Positions 38,946-50,007 of a stretch of DNA of 64,000 nucleotides are shown here, in pieces (the stretch's first letter is position 1; each line of letters starts with the position of its first letter). The notes beneath the pieces were generated by a model. It was given only the letters and a program-made list of their open reading frames with translations. It searched no databases and was not told where the DNA came from. The translations under genes and the position numbers were made by a program. The DNA is from Liolophura sinensis (Eukaryota > Mollusca > Polyplacophora > Chitonida > Chitonidae), in assembly GCF_032854445.1 (NCBI RefSeq), contig NC_088300.1, positions 27,199,608 to 27,263,607 of the forward strand, written 5' to 3'.

Positions 38946-41140
38946 AGTCCACAATGCACATGTTGGTGGAAGCACATGAAAAAAGGTATAGGCCTGCTGC
39001 TCAAAGTGTTATTCACATGGGCACCATAGTGTAGGTGTGAGGACTCTAGTGGCAGGTCACTGTTATCACATGTGTTTCTGCAGTGAAAGATGATAGCAAT
39101 CTGAGCTGAGAGTTCCATCACTTAGCCTCTATTCAAGCCTCATCTGAGCATGACCAACAACATCTTCTAGTCAGTCCTACGATTATCAGCCTGTAGACGA
39201 AGTACATGATACATATGCACCATGAGCTTGCTGCAGAGTAGTATTATCTGTGAGAAAAACACCATATATAAGTGTTCTAAAGGAACTCTCTGAAGATCGC
39301 AGGCCTCTTGTGACTTACTCTTATAAATGATATACATGTACCAGTATAATTTATGCATGTTAAACCAAACAGTCTTTTCTTGCCAGTATGAGGTCTTTGT
39401 GGCCTATTGTTGACTTGACTATTGCTGTTGTCAGCAGTCAAGGCTTAATGAGTTCATTCACATTGCATGTATACAACATACATGCACCTTTGTCGAAAAT
39501 CTTCTCAGTAAAGCTATTAATTATTAATTTCCATGTTTAGATTTTTGATTACAGGTAGGAATTAATTTTTTGTTAATGATGATTAGTGTTCGATCAACAT
39601 TTACTATTTCCTCCCAGTGGCCATTTTTTGATGATCAGGTCAAAATTGTTTAAAAACTTGTGCGAAAGAATAATGTTTGCTGGTGGAATGTTATGTATTA
39701 CAAGAATGAATAGGTGTACATGTAATAGAATGGATGTAATAATGGATATAATAGAAGAGAAGCGTTTTTTCTAGTTATTTATATAAATATGGCTTGAGGA
39801 GAACATGGTGCATGCAGATATACATTGCTGTTTACCGTGTGCTGATAGGGCAGTCAGACATGTGTGATTACCTCCCCTTAATTGTGAGACTGTGTAGCCA
39901 TTTGGCCTATAGTTTAATTCACAATAACTGTTTAATAATAAACAACCACATTCCATTTCATCTAATTTTGTGGATATACTTTTATTTACATTAATAGTGA
40001 AATTTTTAACTTGTGTGATGATTGGTTATTTTCTGAGCTGGCACATTAAAGGCTTTATGTATTACACACCTCTAATGTTTGGAGAAGTTGATTTTATAAT
40101 AGCCATTTTATTGTGGCTGTGTTTGAAATTAGCCCATATCCTGTGTGTGTCAATCGTGTATTGGGTTAAGCTGGCCCTCGTGTCTTTGCCAGGTCATGAT
40201 TTTTGTATTGACGCATTGATGTCAGAAGGTTTGGCGTGATAACTGTGGCTGTAGCCCTTGTGTACCGAGCATGCATAATAATGAGTAAAGCTTGGGTGCT
40301 TAGACACAGTAGTCCTTGCCGATCTGAGCACACAGCTATATTATCAGAACCCCCTTAGTCTCCACCTCTTCCAGTACGACCATGTCCTGGGCCAGGTTTA
40401 AAGTCAAACAGGCAGGATGAGATTTTAGCACCCAGAGCATCAGTGACATGTGAGCATATAGGCCTGGCCAGAAATCAATAGGCAACTTAAATTTAAACAG
40501 TGTGACAAGAGGCAAGGGTCTGAGTATTTATCTAGACACATACAAGGTCAGCGTAGGAACAAGGCCTGGCACTGTCTTACATCTACATGTCTAACTGTGA
40601 GCCACTGCTGGGAGATGTGAGGACAGAGTGCTGAGGACAAGCCACAGGTAGCATTATAATCCTCCTGTGTGGTTCATGGTACAGGTGTGTGGTTCAGGAT
40701 GCGAGGACATGATAATTCCCCACCCTCCCCACTTACCTGTATTTCACCTGACACGTTTCCTGTCATTAGCTGTGATTGGTTTTATGGCCCAGGTAATTTC
40801 AGTCTTGAACCACTGCTGATAACTGTTGGAGGATCAGGTATTGCCAAGCCGTACCATGGCTGACCAGTTGATATATGGCTTGATTCAATCAGTGTCACAG
40901 GAAAGCTTTCCAAGTGCTGTGCCCAGATACTAATTTACCTGTGTTTCATTGTGTGTAGCATGTATAGGTTGTAGCTTGTATCCATTGTATATGACACAAG
41001 CTCTTCCTGATTAGAGAATCTCCTGTTTCAAATGTTTGGATGACAAGGACAGATTGACATGGGATTTATTTCAAAGAGCACTATATGTGTATGTATCATT
41101 TTGCAGTTTTGTGATTATCTGACTTTCTATCTGATTACAG

Positions 41141-44100
41141 CCATGGTATAAAACAACCAGACCATGGCCCATCACGGCAGTAAACCCGGGGGGTCGATCA
41201 GCGAGGAGTCCGCCGCAAACGAGGGCATCTACTCCCCTCCCTCCAACTACTCAACTTACTCTGGAGAGGTGAAGTACATTTTCGACCCCAGTTACCAGAG
41301 TGAAGAGGAGTATTCTCAAATTGCGACCATTCGCCGTCGACTTAGCAGTTGGCAGCAGGCGGCCAGCAGTGGGACCAGATCGGTGGATTACCCACCATCC
41401 AAACAATACGACCCAACGAACAGACAGTCGCACAGACCAACGACAGCTAACTACTGCAACACCCAGGACGTCAGCACGCCCACCACTGGGTGCCCCCGTC
41501 GTCGAACCTGGTCCCCACCCCCTTTCGGCAGTAAAATGGGTATCGGGGGCAGCATACAGGCCATGAGGAGTTACCACAGTAACGACCAATTAGATGCAGA
41601 ATCTCATCATGCTCATATTTACGAGGACTTAGAATCAGGGCCACCAAGAATTGCCCCTATCAGTGGCATGTTGAGCAAGGTAAATATTAACATGTGTTTG
41701 TCATTTCACAATTATACGATTTTCATACGCCTGCAGTGGCTACAATATCATGTCGAATTACGAAACTAGAATTTGTTATTGTAGGAATTAGTGCAGTAAA
41801 TTATGTCCGTCATGTGGGGCTTGCAGGTGCACTTAATGGTGGTAAAATATGTGGAGCGAAGTTATTAAATAAGGGAGGCAACTGACTGCACATTGTATGC
41901 TCTGTGCAACCCATGATTTGTTGATTAGATATACTGTACTTCACCTAATGTAGGTGGCTTATAGAATCACAATTTCAGAAGCACACTGGGGCCTTAAAAT
42001 GATAATTTCGATGGCACTACTTTAGCTTTTGAGATAAGTAATTAATTAGACCTTTCAAAAAGCTCTTAAGTGGCCTCATAAGGTGGATGAATCAATCAGG
42101 ATTGAGCAAACTGAGTGACGTGAAAAAAGGTAAACTTTTAGGTGAAATAGTTAAGAGTTATCATAGTCTACTGATTTAACTTACTGTTATGCAACATGTA
42201 TATATACAATTGATAGCATACATGAAATGATAAAGCACGTTGGAATTTGCGGGCCATCTATAATCTACATGTGATTCTTGGCTGGCTTAATGGCTGGAGG
42301 CAAAGCCAGAGACTAGAACGCTGTCCAATTAATCATTGGCTCGGCTTGCTCGGCTCGTCAGCAGTTTTTTCTTGACAGAACCAGTGGTTTGAACATTTTG
42401 GTGGTTAACCGAAGAGTGAATGTGGTGACCCTTACATTGTTGACCGTTTCAGTTTTGTACAACTAAACTCATTAAGCATTGGCACCTTTCTTGCCATTAA
42501 AATCTTTAAGCGTTGATAACTTAACCAGCAAATTAAGTCATTATTAGGGTAAGATTCCCGGTGAGGTGATAATCAGTCAGTTCTTCTGTCCAATTTAACA
42601 CCTCCTTAGATTATTTAGAACTATTTTTTTCCACCTGATCAGCATTAATATCCATTCCCCCACAAGGGCTGTATTGTTAGCATGTGCCAGGCATAATCAA
42701 CAGTGTAGTGCTAATAAGGCTTGAGTGGAAAACCTTGAGGGCACAATGAACTGATTGATTGTTATGTAAGTGGAACACAGTTGAATTACCTGCTTGTAGC
42801 GGTGCCAATATCATTAACCTGCCAAATTGAACTGTCTACATGTGGCTTCCATAGGCCTAATTTTGCCCCACCCACTCACCCCAGGGGGTAATAGCTCTCT
42901 GTATTTTCCTTACTAAAGCATGATAAGATAAGTAGTATCATTTGTTTGTTGTTGTTTTTTTTTGTTGCTTTTTTTTTCTCCAGGTACCAGCAAGTCATTT
43001 TTTTTGCACTGTCATATCCTTTGTGTCAATTGAATAGGGTCAGGCTAGGGTTGATTTGATTTGGACGAGCAGGTTTGTGACTTAAAGCCTTTGCCATTTT
43101 CTGTGGAATATTTACAATTTACATGTAGCTGCACTGTTAGTAATTAGCCATAAATGACATCTTTTCATAACGTTGCCCACCTTCGTATAAAATGAAATAT
43201 TCTTGAGTACAGCGTAAAACACCAGTCAGATAAATAAAGGAATAAATGATTTATTTGATTTTCTTATTTGACAGAAGCTTTTATAGACCAAAGTACATGC
43301 CGCTGGAGTAATGTAATGTAATATATATAAATGATCTTTATAGTTCTTACAAAAAAAATACCTTTTTTTTTATAAAGAATAACATGCATTTTACACTAGT
43401 GCCCTGAATTTTAATAAAATTGCTAGTCAGTACACTGAGCTGTGAAACAGTAGGTCAATTTAAGTGTTTTTGAGTGTTTGTAAATGAATGTTTAAGATAG
43501 GGTTGACATCCTTGTGTAGACCTGTCATAGTTGAGCTGCTGTACATTGGCAGCAGAGCAGTCTGAGGTGTTGGATTCTATCATTTTCTGTTAAATTGCTT
43601 TAATTAAACATCAGTTAAGCTAGTTTTGTAGCTTGCCTACAGAAAAAGGTAAACTGAAATTGCGTCCATGAAAATAAAGTTATCCACGTGTAAAAGCTGA
43701 TAATTGCTCATGGCTTTAATAAACTTTAATAACGAGAATGGTCACATTTGCATAAATTATGTTTTAACACTCATTTAATGCATGTTATTTCTCACACTTC
43801 GGCTTGCACTAAACTTCTAAATACTTGACTTTTCTCAAGTGCAGTCACATGAACAACGTGAGAAATTCAACACCAGTAATACTAGCGCTGTTAGATTTTT
43901 TATAGCATGCCCTTTTGTTGAGGATATACATTACACACTTGTACCCTTGACTTGTGGCTCATGCATATAGGTGACAATTAATTTCAAGAATTATTTTGAG
44001 TCGTTGGAGTGTGTTGAAGCATGGCAGGCAGTGGTAACTTTATTTACAGTGCAAGGCTGTGTAACCTGTGAACACAAGACATATCCAGACTTGATCGTCC

Positions 44101-47100
44101 GTCCTCCTAAGTATGTAGGAATGTGCCTTAGGGCTAAAAGTTTCATACCCCGTGTTCATGCTATCTTAGATATACAGCCGAGCCTCTTTGGTACTGGTCA
44201 GGAGACAAAAAAAATAATGTACAAACGATCTGCTTCAGTCAGACTCATGTCCACTCCTGTCCGACCCACTCCGATGACCCCACAGGTTGATAGGCCTGAA
44301 CAAAGAAGACATCAAAGCCTTATCGCTGTGGACCTTTCAAGGCAGATTAAATCCCACTTGTAACCTATTTGTGACACTCAGGGAATTTTGATTTTGATCT
44401 GAGATTCATAATTATGCCGCTTTGTGGATCCCGCTCCGGACAGGTGGGAATGAATATGTGCCTGTACATACAGGTGTTGACTTTGCTTCTCTCCAATACA
44501 AGGCCTCGCCCTCGCCTGTAGGAACAAAAAATCATGAAATGAATCAGAATGTGAAATATTGGACACTATCAACATTGTTAACTACATGTGGCTTAAAAGT
44601 GCACTACTATGTGCCATCAACAGTTAGAATTTAATACTCTTTTTGTTTTATAGAGACGTTATCATTAATAAGTTAATGAAAGTAGCAGAATATACAGAAT
44701 ATACTATATTTGCACACAAAACTTTACCTTGAAAAATTTGTGGAGGTAAGCAAATATCAGAAAATATTACTTTGACACTGAAACTCACATTTTTCTGCCT
44801 TCCACACAATCCTTAAAAAATCTATAAGGAAGAATAAAACTCCAATAATAAGGCAAATGGAGCACGTATGTCATGGTGGAAATCTGAGGTCATCTACAGC
44901 AGTTATTGCAGTTGTTATAAATTTGTCCATAACATCACTTCTTTAGCATGTAGCCTTCTCTTAAATACTATTCGGAGTTTGATCCTTTTTTGTTGAGGTT
45001 TTATTACATTGTACAACCACACAGGGAATGCGTATTAAAATACTTCTCGCATGAATACACTGTAGTCACAGCGAAATGTTCTTTTTTTTTTATTTTCCCA
45101 ACTGCACGAAGCTGGTTTCTAAATTAGCTGCCAGCATAAGTAAAGGTCTAATTGTTCAAAGTAATCTTGCGGGGTTAGTTTTTATGCATTCCCCATTCAA
45201 CAGCTGTTATCGTTTCATCATGGACGTATGTGAAATGTAGTGTAACTACCGATGTCTGTTTGTGTTAGTATGTCAGGGGTTTAAGAGTTTGAGCTGTAAG
45301 TGGGAGCTTGAGGGGAGGTAGGTGCTATACTTCACACTTTCTGCAGGTATGTAGGTGTCTACCTGGCTATGAGACTAAAGACAAAAGAGGTTTTCACCTG
45401 TTGATGGAGTTTGTACCTTTAGTATTTGACCTGTAGTGAAGTGCCTGCGCGCTCTAATGTGGACAACCCTTGACATACCAGAGAGATGCGAGGCAGTCTT
45501 CTCCAGAGCACAGGTACACAGGGGCTGGCAGAGCCATGCTGTTTGGGTAATCAAAGCGCATTTTTCACGATTCTGGGCTTGGCTTGAGCCGGAGATAATT
45601 AACACACAGGACCAGACTGTCTTATGACTGAGGTTGTCCTTCAGAAAGTGCTTGTGTGTCAGGCCAGCCTAATGTACAGCCTAGCCGAGGGGAATGTAAC
45701 AAGGTACATACATGTATAGTGTATACAGAGAGATGGGGCTTGGACAAGTCTGGCATATCTGCTGGCTGAATCAGAGGATTTCAATGGGATTACACTGGAC
45801 CTAAGCTGAGTAGCCAGGAATCTGTGTTTACATCTACCCCTAGTGTGTACCAGTCGAAGTCCTGTGGTGGTAAACTATGGACAGGAATTGACTGAACAGT
45901 ACTGGTAGCCATCTAAAGCATTTCTGAATGTACCTGTAACTTAGCCTGAACACCTGTAATTGGGTTATCCTCATACACCTGTGACCGGTGGGTTATTGGA
46001 GATTCTCTTTATTACGTTGGCTCATTCCTTGTGGTGAGTTGCTGTGTTATGCATAATATTTTAAATTTTATTTAATAAAGTTTTGTCGAAATATCAAAAC
46101 ATCAAATATCCGGCTCCGTTGTTTTTTCGGAGTATCTATGCTTTTGCTTTATGCTAAGCTTATTGGTGGATGAAAACATTTTTGCTGAGTTGTGTTATCG
46201 TATAATGATCAGTTACCGATGCCCCCACACCCTCACCCCCACCACTTCCACGTCTTCCACCCCCACCCCACCAAAGTAAAGGCATGGTGTGATATTGTCC
46301 TGCAGGTGTCTAGTTCTGATGACATTAATATGGGAAAGTTTAGGGAAATAGAATACATGTATCTCTAAAATGTCACCCTGATTTCATCGTCTCGCTAAAT
46401 GAATAAACCCTGCTGTATGTAAAATGGTGATATATCATGATTATATGAGGCTGAGGCATGATACTAAATAACAACCACTGGACTGTGAACACGGTGCTAA
46501 AATCTTACCTCAAGTTATACTCATAATTCAACACAGTGTTAATGTAAGTTAATGGGCTGCGCTTGACATGAAGTAAATTACCCAGCATGCTGATGATGTG
46601 CCTGACATAGGTACTGTGATTAACAGCTGCATGAGAATGTATGATGGAATAATAATCAAATCGTCCAAGCTTCTAAGGCATACTTATTGGGCTATGAATT
46701 TTCATAAGAGTTAAGTGTAACAGGGACCTAGTGTTTCCCATTCCATGGTCATACTACAAAGTCACATATCCCACCGCTTTATATTCCATTCATTCGACAC
46801 ACTTGACTCATTGTTCTGCACTGACTTCAGTTTGTGTGAGTGGCTGTCGTTCAGCTGACACAATTGTGCATTGTTACAGTTTCTCATTGTTGAGGTATTG
46901 AGGTAGCATTTTTTTTTATAGAAAGGGAATTTGTAAAATTAGGTAGAGCATTCTTCATGTTCATGTTCATGCTGAGAGTTATGTTAATGCCTGCAGAATG
47001 AAAAGAACAAAGGTGTGGTCTTGATGATTAGTATGTGGACTGGGTCAGTGCTGGTAAGTTTATACCAACCATACTACATCTGTATAAATAAGTTGATTCG

Positions 47101-50007
47101 TCAGTCCTGGTTACTTGTACATACAAGTACTATAGTCCATCGCGCCTGATTAAATTAACCAGCCCATTATTGGCTTATAGACAGTGTTATTGGCGATAGC
47201 CTCCAGGTTTAGTTCACATGAAGGTAGGAGCGGAGCTAGGTCTTGCGGAGGAGTCAGTGCGGTGTGTAATGCTATGCAGGTCCTGGGTGATCATGTGGGC
47301 TGATAGGGTCAGCTATAGCTGGGGGTGGTGATTAGTGCCTACCCTGGTCACTATTGATGTCTTCTTGTACTAGTCATTGAGCCGATGTACAGTCGGTGAG
47401 CGGGTAGGACTGAAGTACACCTGGCACAACTGTCGTTAATGGTTATCTTATGTACAATGTATGTACCGGGTCGGACATGTGGCGCTAGATGTAGGCATAC
47501 AATGATTTCAGTACAGGTAAATATGTCTTGTGTACAGGAATAGGCTGTTGTACATGAATAGGAATGTTGTGTGACTCCCTGTGAATATCAGCATAACTGC
47601 ATGAAGGTGACAGGTGTGATTGGCAGACTGAGAAAGTCGGCATAAAGGTTATGTGCCGGTACTGAAAATGAAAGACTTCGACGAATGTAGTATCAGGTGG
47701 ACAGGTATTGAATAGATTGGGAGTATCCGCCTGATTCGTTTTGCTTCTGTTTCTCTCGTATCTTGGATTTTGTTAGCGTATCACTTTCACCGTCTAGGAC
47801 GGATACCTAGTGTCTGATTATAAGGTTAATGTTTATGTGATACCAGGAACTGAACTGTCCTGAGCTGGGTTGACACAAGTACAGGCACATTGTGAACGTC
47901 CAATGCCAGTCACTGTCACAATATGGCCTTCTCTACATCTATTGTTCATCAGTGTTTATAATACTGATCATCAAAGCCAAATGTTCTCCTGGGAGACATC
48001 AATTGGCTCCACCCAATCAACTGATGAATTACGCTGGTATTATACAGGTACACAGCACTCCAGTTGATGAGCAGATAGAGTTGTTCAGGACATGTTGTGG
48101 TGTACAGTGGCTGCTGGCAAGACACGTACTTGTAAAACAGTGGAATGTAGACTTCATCACTATTGATTTGCTCACTGCGTGTGGCTCAGCATCCTGGCGC
48201 TGCAGCTAAACCTGTATAAGACATGTTCATGCCATTGTCAGGGGCCTGTTTGACATGTTATTTCACGTAAAAGCGTGTGTTTCTGATGAAGGTAAATTCC
48301 AAGCCGAGTGTCTCAGGTTGTCGTGATCCATGTTAATGTAAAGGTGATGTGCAGGTGCTGGCTATGTGCTGGGTATATCTCGTTAACCTGAGTAGTGTAA
48401 GATAAAGTGTCAAGGCTGCCATACAACACCTGCTGGTAGGGATCCATCTAAAGGTCTGTACACACATGTCATACAGGCTAGTCGAGAGTTCTGTAAACAA
48501 TATAGACAGATCTTTTTATACCTTCATAACAGTAATTATGGAAAAGTAAGAGTTCTCTTTTTTTTTATCTGCTTTTGTGTTTTGTGAGGTTGGATACGAT
48601 GATTAATTTTCCTGTTTCTATTTCCAGACACCAGGCAAAGGCATCGTCCGGCCAATTGCCTTCAAACCAGTCATCCCGTCCCGATACATGAGCACACCTA
48701 ACAGCCACCTGGTGGACAGAAATCTCAAGACGTTACATGGCTCTGGCAGTGCAGACGATGGCTATGGATCCCAGGATTACCATGCCCTCAGCAACCCGTC
48801 CAACCTCTCCCAGAGTTCCATTCATGTGGACAGCGACCGCTCGCTGAGTTTCTCCAGTGATGGTAATGGTAACTCGTCCAAACACGCTGAACGGCCAGAG
48901 TCATTTGTGTCCCTGACGAACCTGAGTCACTTGTCATCTGGTCACATGGAGGGGTACGTCCAGACGCCCTCCCCTAGCGATAGTGGGGTGGGGGAGCTGG
49001 AGGCCATATTAAGAGAGAGGGATGCCGAGATTAATGCTCTAAGAAATGTCATGGACAAAAATGAGCGCGCCATCTTCCAGGTGTACGAGGAGAAGAAAAT
49101 GGCCTGGCAGATGGAAATGAGGGAGCTCAAAGAGGACTGCGATCGTCATTTAAAGCTACAGCAACGACGTGCATTCAAAGCTGAACAGCTGTTAATGTTA
49201 CAAATCTACAAACTACAACAAGACAAAAAAGCGCTCAGCGATGACCTGGACAAACTTCAAGCAGAGAAGAATGTGGCAGCGGAGCGGTGTCGACAAATTG
49301 AGGAGGAGTCAAGCTCGCTCAAGTCACAGATGGAGGAGTCCAAATGGCAAACTCACCAGAAGTCAGGGGAAATAGTACATGTGAAACAGCAGTTAAAGGA
49401 CGCTAAAGAGGACTTGAATCACAAGTCCAGTGAGGTGCTGACTCTGAAGTCACAGATACGTGAGTGTGAGGAGGAGCTAGAACAGGCTCAGACCGAACTC
49501 CTAACCAAGGACCGCGAGATCAGCACCAAAGATGAGGAACTCCGGAGACTCCGCAGTGAATACAACAGTTTGTTGCAGGACTCTCATAGAGAACGAAGGG
49601 ATTCCAAAAGTACAGAGGTGCCAGTGAAAGAAAGGACTCCAGAAAAACTGTGTGTAATGGCAACCTGTACCTCCCCGTCAGTTAGTGCGAGAAAAACTGA
49701 CAAAAGTCCCAGCCCAAGTGCAATGGACACGAGCAGCACAGGCTCAAACACTGAAATAATCCTTCAAGAATTTGATAAGGCCAAGGCCGAGTTTGAGAAC
49801 TATAAGGCTGAGTTTGAGAAGGAGCGAGAACAGTGGTTGGAAGAGAAAAACAAAGTGATACGTTACCAGAAACAGCTTCAATTGAACTATGTCCAAATGT
49901 TTCGTAAAAATCGTATGCTCGAGGCTGAAGTGGAGCAGTTATCTCTGGAACTAGAAAACAGGGATATGAAGTTGTTGGCAATGAATGGTGAAGAATCCGT
50001 ATGTTGA
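41141..50007 (+). CDS. Fezzin-family protein (leucine zipper tumor suppressor, LZTS2-like / N4BP3-like)
   Basis: Two coding exons, 41164-41679 and 48628-50007, join in phase 0 (AAG|GTAAAT to TTTCCAG|ACA) to give 631 residues. The N-terminal half is Ser/Pro/Tyr-rich and probably disordered. The junction region reads TPGKGIVRPIAFKPVIPSRY (173-192), close to the RP(I/V)AFKPV motif of vertebrate LZTS proteins. A long coiled coil starts at about 294 (LEAILRERDAEINALRN, VYEEKKMAW, AEQLLMLQIYKLQQDKKAL) and runs to about 490. A Ser/Thr-rich linker follows, then a second coil (550-624) with VIRYQKQLQLNYVQMFRKNR, the fezzin signature. Vertebrate members (LZTS1-3, N4BP3; about 540-670 residues) are coiled-coil scaffolds linked to postsynaptic Shank/SPAR complexes and, for LZTS2, to beta-catenin export. 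I infer a scaffold role and do not assign a single vertebrate paralogue; molluscan copies are usually named LZTS2 homologue. Start chosen at 41164 (ACCATGG); an earlier ATG at 41143 makes only a two-codon ORF. Confidence 0.88.
41143..41151 (+). promoter_or_regulatory. Two-codon upstream ORF before the fezzin start
   Basis: Two bases after the 5' acceptor, GCCATGG opens an ORF that stops after ATG-GTA-TAA. Twelve bases later comes the main ATG, also in good context (ACCATGG). Such a minimal uORF in strong context would be expected to lower or gate translation of the main frame. TATAAAA within it resembles a TATA box, but a start site 30 bp downstream would fall past the main ATG. Confidence 0.55.
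41164..41679 (+). CDS. Fezzin coding exon 1
   Basis: Encodes residues 1-172, ending MLSK at the donor AAG|GTAAAT. The acceptor CTGATTACAG ends at 41140, so 41141-41163 is 5' UTR and at least one further upstream exon must exist. The segment is rich in Ser, Pro, Tyr and Arg and has no folded domain. Its G+C and CpG content is clearly higher than that of the flanking introns. Confidence 0.85.
41680..48627 (+). other. Fezzin intron (6.9 kb)
   Basis: GT-AG intron, phase 0. It contains a SINE fragment at 43174, a C-rich tract near 46220-46275 and several chance ORFs, the longest at 43971-44363. 42280-42800 is a less AT-rich block with homeodomain-type TTAATC/TAATCA sites and might be regulatory. 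No further coding exon was recognised. Confidence 0.75.
43174..43248 (+). mobile_element. SINE 3'-end fragment
   Basis: Plus orientation: CGTATAAAATGAAATATTCT, TGAGTACAGCGTAAAACACC and an AGTCAGATAAATAAAGG tail. It is the last ~75 bp of the family at 8816, inside the fezzin intron. Confidence 0.8.
48628..50007 (+). CDS. Fezzin coding exon 2 (last)
   Basis: Encodes residues 173-631 in one 1380-bp exon: the RPIAFKP motif, a Ser-rich segment (SLSFSSDGNGNSS), the long coiled coil, a phosphorylatable Ser/Pro linker (TSPSVSARK, KSPSPS) and the terminal fezzin coil, ending GEESVC. Heptad-like Leu spacing is clear in LQIYKLQQDKKALSDDLDKL. The acceptor is TTTCTATTTCCAG|ACA. Confidence 0.9.
   Translation, partial: TPGKGIVRPIAFKPVIPSRYMSTPNSHLVDRNLKTLHGSGSADDGYGSQDYHALSNPSNLSQSSIHVDSDRSLSFSSDGNGNSSKHAERPESFVSLTNLSHLSSGHMEGYVQTPSPSDSGVGELEAILRERDAEINALRNVMDKNERAIFQVYEEKKMAWQMEMRELKEDCDRHLKLQQRRAFKAEQLLMLQIYKLQQDKKALSDDLDKLQAEKNVAAERCRQIEEESSSLKSQMEESKWQTHQKSGEIVHVKQQLKDAKEDLNHKSSEVLTLKSQIRECEEELEQAQTELLTKDREISTKDEELRRLRSEYNSLLQDSHRERRDSKSTEVPVKERTPEKLCVMATCTSPSVSARKTDKSPSPSAMDTSSTGSNTEIILQEFDKAKAEFENYKAEFEKEREQWLEEKNKVIRYQKQLQLNYVQMFRKNRMLEAEVEQLSLELENRDMKLLAMNGEESVC

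Larger units (their letters stand above)
12963..41140. other. 28-kb non-coding stretch upstream of the fezzin coding exon
   Basis: No coding sequence is supported. Open frames of 60-140 codons occur on both strands (the longest is 28832-29254) but lack recognisable domains, sensible splice borders or unusual composition. Contents noted separately are SINE fragments at 22058 and 38845, a 20-bp minisatellite at 19501, homopolymer tracts and a weak kelch-like fragment at 20958. It is either intergenic or a very long first intron of the fezzin gene. Confidence 0.4.

Noticed and set aside
41147-41153. TATAAAA as a core promoter of the fezzin gene
   Set aside because: A start site about 30 bp downstream would fall after the ATG at 41164, and the site is preceded by a good splice acceptor.
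43971-44363. 130-codon ORF in the fezzin intron, with a Pro/Thr-rich segment that might be an alternative exon
   Set aside because: No match to fezzin sequence; the adjoining AG is weak and no donor fits. Kept only as a chance ORF.
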